This document shows positions 35,032 to 41,013 of a stretch of 41,013 nt of DNA, one piece after another. The first letter of the stretch is position 1. Each line of letters begins with the position of its first letter. The notes below the pieces were generated by a model. The model saw only the letters and a list, made by a program, of their open reading frames with translations, had not been told where the DNA came from and searched no databases. The DNA is taken from the NCBI GenBank assembly GCA_000990945.1, contig LBQR01000022.1:1-41013 (forward strand). The letters are read 5' to 3'. The position numbers and the translations under genes were made by a program. This DNA is from Candidatus Moranbacteria bacterium GW2011_GWF2_35_54 (GTDB taxonomy: Bacteria > Patescibacteriota > Minisyncoccia > Moranbacterales > UBA9337).

Positions 35032-35238
35032 CTAGGCACGCACCTCGATTCCGAAATTGATAGAGCCCAGGCTCTGAAATGCGCCTGCTCTATCGGCAGG
35101 AATTGAGAGGAGAAATTCAGACCGTTTACTTAAATCTTTAACTGCAATCCCCCATTTTTCCGCTGCGTTTAGCGCTGAGCGCAAATCTCCTCTACTCTTG
35201 AATTTCAAAGTGCATTTTTTCCTATCATCTTTTACCAT
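35032..35238 (-). CDS. Small soluble protein, unknown function
   Basis: 68 residues, basic at the N-terminus, with a beta-alpha-beta pattern (CTLKFKSRGDLRSALNAAEKWG, then SEFLLSIPADRAGAF and INFGIEVRA) that could be a ferredoxin-like or ACT-like fold; no family is recognised. It is noticeably richer in G+C than its neighbours and has a GGGAGGG Shine-Dalgarno site 8 bases upstream of the ATG. It follows the 35287 gene by 48 bases on the same strand. Confidence 0.65.
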   Translation of the reverse strand: MVKDDRKKCTLKFKSRGDLRSALNAAEKWGIAVKDLSKRSEFLLSIPADRAGAFQSLGSINFGIEVRA

Positions 35239-35286
35239 TTTTCAGACCCTCCCAATTCATAGGTTAAGGTTTGCAAAAAATATTTT

Positions 35287-35565
35287 TTATATCTCCAACC
35301 ATTCTGCCTCAAATTTTCCAGCCATACCTCTATATGGGTGACAGAATCTTTCAAACATATTATCTGGAATCACGATTGTCCAAGGAACTACATCATTTTC
35401 TTTTTTCACATCTACATATAAAATTTCCCATGGAATTCTCCAAATGGTATCCACCCAGTGAAGTGCGTTCATATGAGTATCTCCATCTTCAAACTGAAGA
35501 ATGCAGATACCTTTGGGTTTTCCCAAGTACTCCCATTGTAATTCTGTGATGTTATTTTGCATCAT
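35287..35565 (-). CDS. Small soluble protein, unknown function
   Basis: 92 residues (or 91 from the second of two adjacent ATGs, which is better spaced from the Shine-Dalgarno). It is rich in Trp, His and Met: ELQWEYLGKPKG, MNALHWVDTIWRIPWEI, VVPWTIVIPD and FCHPYRG. No known family is recognised. An AGGAGG site lies at 35569-35574. It forms a two-gene unit with the 35032 gene between polA and the cyclophilin gene. The strong ribosome sites and composition unlike the neighbours suggest acquisition from elsewhere. Confidence 0.65.
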   Translation of the reverse strand: MMQNNITELQWEYLGKPKGICILQFEDGDTHMNALHWVDTIWRIPWEILYVDVKKENDVVPWTIVIPDNMFERFCHPYRGMAGKFEAEWLEI

Positions 35566-35568
35566 CTT

Positions 35569-35574
35569 CCTCCT
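35569..35574 (-). promoter_or_regulatory. Perfect AGGAGG Shine-Dalgarno
   Basis: AGGAGG on the minus strand lies 6 bases from the ATG at 35562 and 3 bases from the ATG at 35565, favouring the second ATG. Confidence 0.75.
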
Positions 35575-35723
35575 CTATACACTTAAAATACCAACAGTTA
35601 ACTACACAATTAATTAAATTTTATCACTCTCAATCTATCATTCTTTTAAAAACTCCGCAATGAAACATCGTCATATTAACATGAAAACATTAAAATAATT
35701 TAACAATATAGCCATTTAACAAT

Positions 35724-36527
35724 TTATTTTTCCAATTCAATCCCCTCAATCACCACATCCTGAGTCGGATGATCTTTTTCATTAATCCGCACTTTTTCTA
35801 TTTTCTCTACTACATCCATACCCTCAATCACTTCTCCGAAATTAGTATGCTTGCCATCCAGATGCGGAGTTGAGTCAGCAGTTACAATAAAAAATTGCGA
35901 TCCATTGGTATCTTTACCGCTATTAGCCATCGCTAGCGAGCCTTTAATTAATTTATGCTGATTAACTTCATCTCTAAATGCATAACCTGGACCACCCACT
36001 CTATCGTCATCCCAATTTCCGTCTTTGGAGTTAGGATCGCCCCCTTGGATCATAAATCCGCTAATTACGCGATGAAATTTTGTTTCATTATAAAAACCGC
36101 TCTCGGCTAATTTAATAAAATTTCCTACTGCCATTGGAGCTTCGGATGGATAAAATGTAACTTTTATATCTCCCTGATTAGTTTTAATAGTGGCTTTAGT
36201 GTATTTATTAGTATAATTTAATAACTCTTTTTCTATATCTGTCTTTTCTGTTACGACGGGAGCGGTTTCTTTTTTTAGTTTTTCCTCTTTTAATCGCATC
36301 TCGTAATCTGCTTGGTTAACTGCTTGCTCCAATTGTTGCATTTCACTGTCTCCCTTGGCTGCTTGAGAACCTTTTGCATAATCTTCTTTTACATTTATCT
36401 TGTTTAGAGGATTAACTTTTCCATTATTTCCGTTTAAATCGTCTTTTGGAGTAATAAAATTACATCCGCCAAGAAAGAAAGGGACTGAGGTAATTACTAA
36501 AAATAATTTTATCTTTTCATTTAACAT
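35724..36527 (-). CDS. Cyclophilin-type peptidyl-prolyl isomerase lipoprotein
   Basis: The 267-residue protein has a lipoprotein signal ending in LGGC (Cys at about residue 22), an acidic helical linker of about 75 residues and a C-terminal cyclophilin domain (about 108-267): KTNQGDIKVTFYPSEAPMAV, FHRVISGFMIQGGDP with the catalytic Arg, GSLAMANSGKDTNGSQFFI and HLDGKHTNFGEV. It should fold exported proteins at the membrane surface, in parallel with the FKBP at 722. It starts 6 bases after the tsaE stop codon, so both are in one operon. Confidence 0.94.
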   Translation of the reverse strand: MLNEKIKLFLVITSVPFFLGGCNFITPKDDLNGNNGKVNPLNKINVKEDYAKGSQAAKGDSEMQQLEQAVNQADYEMRLKEEKLKKETAPVVTEKTDIEKELLNYTNKYTKATIKTNQGDIKVTFYPSEAPMAVGNFIKLAESGFYNETKFHRVISGFMIQGGDPNSKDGNWDDDRVGGPGYAFRDEVNQHKLIKGSLAMANSGKDTNGSQFFIVTADSTPHLDGKHTNFGEVIEGMDVVEKIEKVRINEKDHPTQDVVIEGIELEK

Positions 36528-36533
36528 ATTTGT

Positions 36534-36974
36534 TCAAATAACACTTATTTTTCTACTTTTTTCATCTACTATTTCAAAATTTATCCAAATTGAATACTCG
36601 GGCAAAATATCTTTTATTTTTTCCGGCCATTCTACCAAAACAATATTTTGTTTATCCTTAATTATTTCCTCCCAGCCTAAATCTAAAATATCTTTGCTTC
36701 CTACTCGATAAGTATCGATATGATAAATACTTTTTAAATTTAAAACATTCTTTTTTATCGCGTATTGTTTCATCACCACAAAAGTCGGACTAGTTAACGC
36801 CCCTTCTGCGCCAAGTTCTCTCAAAAATCCTTGAGAAAAAGTAGTTTTTCCTGCGCCCAAATCACCCTTTAAGCAAATAACCTCTCCACCTTTGCAATTA
36901 CTTGCCATTTTCTTTCCCAAATCCCTGGTTTCATCGGCACTATTCGTAATCATTTCTCTTAAGTCATTTAGCAT
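36534..36974 (-). CDS. tsaE: tRNA threonylcarbamoyladenosine biosynthesis ATPase TsaE
   Basis: The 146-residue protein has the P-loop GDLGAGKTTFSQGFLRELG (GDLGAGKT at residues 37-44), the following LTSPTFVVMKQY switch and the HIDTYRV and LGWEEII-VEWPEKI segments typical of TsaE. With TsaB, TsaC and TsaD it makes the t6A base of ANN-decoding tRNAs. The family length is about 150, so it is complete. Its start codon lies inside the first unit of an octamer array. Confidence 0.94.
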   Translation of the reverse strand: MLNDLREMITNSADETRDLGKKMASNCKGGEVICLKGDLGAGKTTFSQGFLRELGAEGALTSPTFVVMKQYAIKKNVLNLKSIYHIDTYRVGSKDILDLGWEEIIKDKQNIVLVEWPEKIKDILPEYSIWINFEIVDEKSRKISVI

Positions 36975-37007
36975 ATTAGTATTTTAGCACGTTAATATAT
37001 TAACATT
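36968..37007. repeat. Octamer array (TTARCAYN)5 overlapping the tsaE start
   Basis: TTAGCATA, TTAGTATT, TTAGCACG, TTAATATA and TTAACATT. The first unit contains the complement of the tsaE ATG (36972-36974). Confidence 0.8.
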
Positions 37008-37025
37008 AAAGCAAACATCTGACGT

Positions 37026-37190
37026 GTGTCATCTCGACTAAATAAATTTCTGTACTCGGAAGTTTATGCATGGAGAGATCTCAAACTTAATAATTTAGCA
37101 TACATTAAGAGATTCCTCCACTTCCAAATCTTTGAGTACAAAGATTTGTCCGGCCCGCTTCGACAAGCTAGCGAGGCGAGTCGGAATGAC
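37026..37190. mobile_element. MITE-like palindromic repeat, second family, copy 2
   Basis: Starts gtgtcatctcga and ends tcggaatgac, sharing gagatct, tccactt and ttgagtac words with 23867-23975. A further inverted pair (ctgtactcgg / tttgagtacaaa) lies inside. The gap to comM (37191-37239) holds repeated aactttaa words. Confidence 0.5.
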
Positions 37191-37239
37191 AGCCCCACTT
37201 TATAAACTTTAAGAACTTTACAAACTTTAAAAACTTTCA

Positions 37240-38766
37240 TCATTCATTCTTAAACCGATATTGTATACTCTCGGCAATATGCATTGGTAAAATTTCTTTC
37301 TCCTGAGATAAATCCGCGATAGTGCGAGCTATTTTAATTAGGCGATAATAAGAACGAGCGCTCAACCCCATTTTAATAACCGCGCTTTTCAATAATACCA
37401 AAGAATCACCCGTCAAAGGACAAAAAGTTTTTATTTCATTAGATGACATTTCACTATTTGTTATTTTACTTGAATCTTTAAATCTTTCTTTTTGAATTTG
37501 CCGGGCTATTTCTATTCTAGCCCTTATTTCAGCGCTGCTTTCCCCAGAATTTTCTTCTTGAAGCTTATCAAATTTTAACCGAGGAACTTCAATTTGCAAA
37601 TCTATTCTGTCTAAAATTGGTCCGGATATTTTCCGCTGATAATTTACTATTTGAGAAGGTGAGCAAGAGCACATTTTTTCAGGATCAGTTGCATTACCGC
37701 ACGGACATGGATTCATGGCGGCTACCAAAGTAAAACAGGCTGGAAAACTAAGAGTGCCTTTGGCTCGAGAAACTGTCACTACTCCATCTTCCAAAGGTTG
37801 GCGCAAATTTTCCATTACATTTTTAGGAAATTCTGCAAATTCGTCTAAAAATAAAACTCCACGGTGAGACAAACTTATCTCTCCCGGCTTAGGATAGCTC
37901 CCTCCTCCTACGAGAGAAATAGCACTAGCGCTATGATGAGGCGAGCGAAATGGCCGCTGGGTTATCAGAGGATTGCTCTTGGGCAAATTACCTGAAATTG
38001 AAAATATTTTTGTAATTTCTAGCGCTTCAGGCAGGGTTAACTCGGGCAAAATTGAAGCCATAGCTTTAGCTAAGAGAGTTTTGCCACTTCCGGGAGGACC
38101 ATTCATTATGATATTGTGTCCGCCGGCTGCCGCAATTTCTAAAGCTCGCTTAGCATGCTCTTGCCCCTTGATATGAGACATATCTATTAAAAATTCACTT
38201 TTTTTGAATAAGGCTTCTTGATCAATTTGAGGAAAAGGTTCAATAATTTTCTCTCCAATTAAATGAGCACATAAATCATGTAAAGTACCAATAGGAATTA
38301 CGTCTATCCCATCAACCACGCTGGCTTCTCTGGCGTTTTCTAGCGGGACATAAATTTGGGTGAAATTTTTTCTTTTAGCCATAAGTGCTATAGGTAAAAC
38401 TCCTTGCACGCAGCGAGCACTTCCATCCAATGATAGTTCTCCGATAAAAATTTTATCTTTAAAGTTAAAATTTATTTGACCAGTAGCTAAAAGAAATCCC
38501 AGCGCAATCGGAATATCATAAATAGGACTATTTTTAGGCAAATCAGCTGGTGCCAAATTAACGGTTATCCTACCACATTGATGCGGAGGCTTAAATCCAC
38601 TATTTTTTATGGCACTGCTTACCCTATCTCTAGATTCTTTAATGGAAGTGTCTGGAAGCCCCACAATAGTAAAATTATGCAAGCCCTGACTGAGAGTATC
38701 CACTTCAACTTCTACTATTTCGCTATCCAGTCCGATAGTCGCGGCTGAAAAAACTTTTGAAGACAT
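37240..38766 (-). CDS. comM: ComM/YifB-family AAA+ helicase (Mg-chelatase-like)
   Basis: About 508 residues from the ATG at 38766; a TTG four codons upstream is less likely. The N-terminal Lon-like domain shows VEVDTLSQGLHNFTIVGLPD, TVNLAPADLPK and DIPIALGFLLA. The AAA+ core has Walker A GPPGSGKTLLAKA, Walker B VLFLDEF and the sensor AAMNPCPCG with a Cys-rich insert (CPCGNATDPEKMCSC), followed by the Mg-chelatase C-terminal domain. ComM is a hexameric branch-migration helicase that helps integrate foreign DNA during transformation. It complements comF (23077), which is frameshifted here. Confidence 0.94.
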   Translation of the reverse strand: MSSKVFSAATIGLDSEIVEVEVDTLSQGLHNFTIVGLPDTSIKESRDRVSSAIKNSGFKPPHQCGRITVNLAPADLPKNSPIYDIPIALGFLLATGQINFNFKDKIFIGELSLDGSARCVQGVLPIALMAKRKNFTQIYVPLENAREASVVDGIDVIPIGTLHDLCAHLIGEKIIEPFPQIDQEALFKKSEFLIDMSHIKGQEHAKRALEIAAAGGHNIIMNGPPGSGKTLLAKAMASILPELTLPEALEITKIFSISGNLPKSNPLITQRPFRSPHHSASAISLVGGGSYPKPGEISLSHRGVLFLDEFAEFPKNVMENLRQPLEDGVVTVSRAKGTLSFPACFTLVAAMNPCPCGNATDPEKMCSCSPSQIVNYQRKISGPILDRIDLQIEVPRLKFDKLQEENSGESSAEIRARIEIARQIQKERFKDSSKITNSEMSSNEIKTFCPLTGDSLVLLKSAVIKMGLSARSYYRLIKIARTIADLSQEKEILPMHIAESIQYRFKNE

Positions 38767-38849
38767 TTTAATTTTCAAATATTACACGCCTCTAAATATT
38801 AACTTAATTAAGCAATTAATTGTTACTTTTGTTTTAAATCTAGAGCTAC

Positions 38850-38935
38850 CACAAATCTACAAATCTGTTACAAATCTACAAATCTCGCAGGAAATAAGTT
38901 CTTTTCACATTTGTAAATTTGTAGTTGATTTGCCT
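38850..38935. repeat. TACAAATCT nonamer words with inverted partner
   Basis: tacaaatct recurs three times (period 9 for the last two) around 38852-38883, and an inverted version (tttgtaaatttgtag) follows at about 38910. The 38779-39053 gap otherwise has a short GC-rich segment near 38931-38970 with no recognisable gene. Confidence 0.5.
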
Positions 38936-39053
38936 GTCTCGCTCTGGCTTGCCAAGACGGGTGGATTCGTGGGAGAAAAGCTAGAGTTATAATCAGAAAC
39001 CCAATTAATGCCTGGAGTAAGTCAAAATATTAATGTGCGCAACACCTGCTTAT

Positions 39054-39470
39054 TTAAGAATTACTTTTAAAACTTTTCATTATAATTATTATAGCACCAA
39101 TTGTGATAAAAATATCGGCCAGATTAAAAACGGAAAAGAAATTCAAGTCAATAAAATCTATTACGCACCCATAATTATATCGATCAATAAGATTAGCCAC
39201 AGCTCCGCCTAAGATAAAAACAATTCCAATTTTATTTAGGACAAAATTTTCAAATTTTATTTTCTCCAAAAGATAAAGCAACGCTAATAAAAAAATAACA
39301 GCTACGATAAAATAAAAAAACCAACTGGGGAATAGAAAACCGAAAGATATTCCTGGATTACAAATATAAAATCCGTCATTATGACGGATTAAATATTTAG
39401 ACAATTGGTCGCCTACTGCTAGAAAAGAAATTAAAAAAATAAAATTGTATTTTTTGATTATTTTTTTCAT
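39054..39470 (-). CDS. lspA: Lipoprotein signal peptidase (signal peptidase II)
   Basis: The 138-residue protein has four transmembrane helices. The two catalytic aspartates are in NLIDRY (Asp96) and FNLADIFI (Asp119), and the NPGISFG loop matches the conserved N-x-G-x-x-F-G region. The enzyme cleaves the signal peptides of prolipoproteins, such as the two predicted in this window (30686 and 35724). It follows the DksA-like gene by 66 bases on the same strand. The chain is slightly shorter than the usual 150-170 residues. Confidence 0.95.
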   Translation of the reverse strand: MKKIIKKYNFIFLISFLAVGDQLSKYLIRHNDGFYICNPGISFGFLFPSWFFYFIVAVIFLLALLYLLEKIKFENFVLNKIGIVFILGGAVANLIDRYNYGCVIDFIDLNFFSVFNLADIFITIGAIIIIMKSFKSNS

Positions 39471-39536
39471 TCTCTTATTTTTTCTATTCGAGTTATCGGG
39501 GTGTTATTCGTATCATTAGAGTCGCATTACGGAAGT

Positions 39537-39896
39537 TTATTTACCAGCGCATTTCATACATTTTTCAGCTGATGGGTTAGCTTCCAATCTTTCGGGAGAG
39601 ATATCTACTCCGCATTCTTCGCAAGCTCCATAAGTTCCATTTTTTATTTTTTCTAAAGCATTGTTGATTTCCTTCAACTGTTCTTCTAAATTGCTCTCCA
39701 AAGCGACGTTATCCACATATTCCTCAACCTCAGAAGCATTATCTTCTCTGTCACTGCCTATTTCTTCATGCTTTATTTCATAATCCCCGTTATCAGAAGT
39801 TGGATTAGCTATTCGGCTAAGTTCTTCTTTCAATTTATTTTTTTGTTCAATTAAAATCCCTTCAAATTTTTTAAGATCTTTTTCATTTAATGCCAT
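39537..39896 (-). CDS. DksA/TraR-family zinc-finger protein
   Basis: The 119-residue protein has an N-terminal coiled coil (about residues 3-75) and a C-terminal four-Cys zinc finger (YGACEECGVDISPERL then EKCMKCAGK). This is the DksA/TraR layout; acidic residues at the hairpin tip (SDREDNASEVEEYVD) fit RNA polymerase secondary-channel binding. The organism's partner ligand, such as ppGpp, is not known from this sequence. An AT-rich promoter-like stretch directly upstream (39897-39941) contains an imperfect palindrome cttaatcc-atac-ggataa, which could be an operator. Confidence 0.9.
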   Translation of the reverse strand: MALNEKDLKKFEGILIEQKNKLKEELSRIANPTSDNGDYEIKHEEIGSDREDNASEVEEYVDNVALESNLEEQLKEINNALEKIKNGTYGACEECGVDISPERLEANPSAEKCMKCAGK

Positions 39897-40006
39897 ATTT
39901 TTTTATAATAACACTTAATCCATACGGATAAATTAAGGCTATGTCTGTTTACTGCTTATATATCTATATTATCAATTTAACCTGAAGATGTCTAGAGTCA
40001 GTCATT

Positions 40007-40046
40007 TTAGCATTTTAACATATTAGCACGTTAACAATTTAACAAA
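40007..40046. repeat. Octamer array (TTARCAYN)5
   Basis: TTAGCATT, TTAACATA, TTAGCACG, TTAACAAT and TTAACAAA in perfect register. The rest of 39942-40170 is AT-rich, with gcattaaaac and aacaattt words and no gene. Confidence 0.8.
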
Positions 40047-40170
40047 AAGCATCAAAACTTTAAAACAATTGAACAATGGAGCATTAAAACAAAAAACAAC
40101 ACAACAATTTTATTATAAAATTTTACATTCTCAAATTCATAATTCTTTATTCTTAATTCATCCCCATACT

Positions 40171-41013
40171 TTACAAACTAACTATTTTCTTCCTCAATAA
40201 ATCCATTTCCGAAATATTTTCTTTATCAAACAAAAAATAATAATTTTTGCCGTGTCCACCATGAGCCGAAGTAACCTCTTTTATTTGATCATCCAGCATT
40301 TTTAGTATTTTTACCGGATAATTTCCCTCTCTTCCCACTATTTCAATTTCATCCGTACTATAAATCGCATTATGCACTTTCACTTCAAGTAAACTAGCAT
40401 TTTTCGTATTCTTCCCTTTTGTTTTTTTTGTTTCATGTTTCATGTTCCATGTTCCATGACCTACGACTTCTCCGACAAACTCAAACTCACTCTTATTATG
40501 AGAGTTGGCGAAATTATGCTCCGGCTCAGTTCCTAAAAGAAACCCCGTCGTGTAACCGCGATGAACCAAATCACCGAGATTTTTCTGTTCTTTTTTAATT
40601 ATCTTTTTTAAATTTTTATCTTTGCTGCTAATTGCGTTGCTAACATTTCGATAAGCCCTGACCACTGTGGCTAAATAATAAACACTTTTATTCCGTCCCT
40701 CAATCTTAAAAGAATCCACTCCGGCTTTAACTAATTCATCTAAATAACTCAGTAAATTTAAATCTTTACTATTAAAAAAATAAGTCCCCTGTCTATCCTC
40801 TTCCAAATCAATTTCAAACTCCCCCCGTTTATCCACCACAGTCATCTCCTTAATTTCATTTTTTGTATTTTGATTTTTTAATTTTGAATTCTTGCCTGCC
40901 GGTAGGCAGGGTGTTTGGAAATTGGAAATTGGAAATTGGAAATTGCGTGTATACTCCCATCGACATGGTTGCGAGCAATCCCCTAAATTAGCACTTTTAT
41001 TGCTCATCCATTT
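40171..41013 (-). CDS. Peptidase U32-family protein, 5' end cut by the window
   Basis: At least 280 residues of the C-terminal part of a U32-family protein (YegQ/RlhA/TrhP group). The family hallmark at the visible start, GDCSQPCRWEY, and DRQGTYFFNSKDLNLL, ELVKAGVDSFKIEGRNKS, HRGYTTGFLLG and FVGEV are conserved. Relatives act in tRNA or rRNA hydroxylation or collagenase-like roles. Two stretches do not belong to the family core: one after CRWEY (FQFPISNFQTPCLPAGK and on to about residue 50) and one around HGTWNMKHETKKTKGK. Both are in-frame tandem-repeat or palindrome DNA. The reading frame stays open through the window end. Confidence 0.85.
   Translation of the reverse strand, partial: KWMSNKSANLGDCSQPCRWEYTRNFQFPISNFQTPCLPAGKNSKLKNQNTKNEIKEMTVVDKRGEFEIDLEEDRQGTYFFNSKDLNLLSYLDELVKAGVDSFKIEGRNKSVYYLATVVRAYRNVSNAISSKDKNLKKIIKKEQKNLGDLVHRGYTTGFLLGTEPEHNFANSHNKSEFEFVGEVVGHGTWNMKHETKKTKGKNTKNASLLEVKVHNAIYSTDEIEIVGREGNYPVKILKMLDDQIKEVTSAHGGHGKNYYFLFDKENISEMDLLRKKIVSL
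40426..40458. repeat. CATGTTC heptamer array inside the U32 gene
   Basis: catgttt, catgttc, catgttc and catg (period 7) occur in frame in the U32 gene. Related words (catgttt, catgctc) occur between genes at about 8321-8346. Confidence 0.7.
40895..40944. repeat. GC palindrome plus GGAAATT heptamer array inside the U32 gene
   Basis: cctgcc-ggta-ggcagg (40895-40910) is a hairpin, and ggaaatt is repeated four times in tandem (40917-40944). Both lie in frame in the U32 gene and encode residues not expected in the family. Diverged ggaaatt words occur between genes near 1311-1333 and 28667-28684. Confidence 0.75.

Overview
The window looks like a piece of chromosome from a Patescibacteria (CPR) bacterium, probably Parcubacteria-like. 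This is inferred from the strong A+T bias, tightly packed short genes mostly without Shine-Dalgarno sequences, several lineage-typical proteins (DUF4012, a DksA/TraR zinc finger next to lspA, a MarR/adaptor/RND cluster, anchored FKBP and cyclophilin isomerases), and intergenic DNA full of short repeats. UGA is used as a normal stop (for example tsaE and the CAP gene), so the UGA-Gly code of Gracilibacteria and Absconditabacteria does not apply. There is no rRNA, CRISPR array, prophage or transposase gene.

Layout. 1-2.6 kb: a small membrane protein between inverted repeats, an anchored FKBP, tRNA-Ala(GGC), a MITE-like insertion with apparent target duplication, an unknown anchored protein and tRNA-Gly(TCC). 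2.6-8.2 kb: a membrane glycosyltransferase, a secreted Tyr-Gly-repeat protein, small membrane proteins, a gene relic, an APH-like kinase and an alpha/beta hydrolase. 8.3-13.7 kb: gyrB, a CAP-domain protein behind a structured leader, a SpoU methyltransferase and an unknown secreted protein. 13.9-18.9 kb: marR, RND adaptor and RND permease in one operon with a palindromic operator. 19-23.8 kb: a frameshifted LytR_C-type gene, clpC and a frameshifted comF; the first two lie between inverted copies of a MITE-like repeat. 24-28.3 kb: DUF4012 and a Wzz-like anchor protein, an unknown coiled-coil protein, GtrA and tRNA-Ser(GGA). 28.7-36.97 kb, all on the minus strand: pyk, a Tic20/DUF4870-like protein, a lipoprotein, engB, polA, two small genes with strong Shine-Dalgarno sites, a cyclophilin lipoprotein and tsaE. 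37.2-41 kb, minus strand: comM, lspA, the DksA-like gene and a U32 peptidase-family gene cut by the window edge.

Genes that may work together. The envelope set (signal peptidase II, two predicted lipoproteins, two anchored prolyl isomerases, CAP protein, DUF4012/Wzz-like pair, GtrA and glycosyltransferase) points to an elaborate cell surface. comM is intact while comF is frameshifted. marR, adaptor and permease form a self-regulated export unit with no outer-membrane channel in view.

The most unusual signal is the repeat landscape. Nine intergenic arrays of an 8-bp unit (TTARCAYN) recur about every 4-5 kb. Other 7-9 bp tandem words are present, and some of them lie in frame inside the U32 and polA genes. 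Three further families of palindromic or MITE-like elements share a GTACTC/GAGTAC core.
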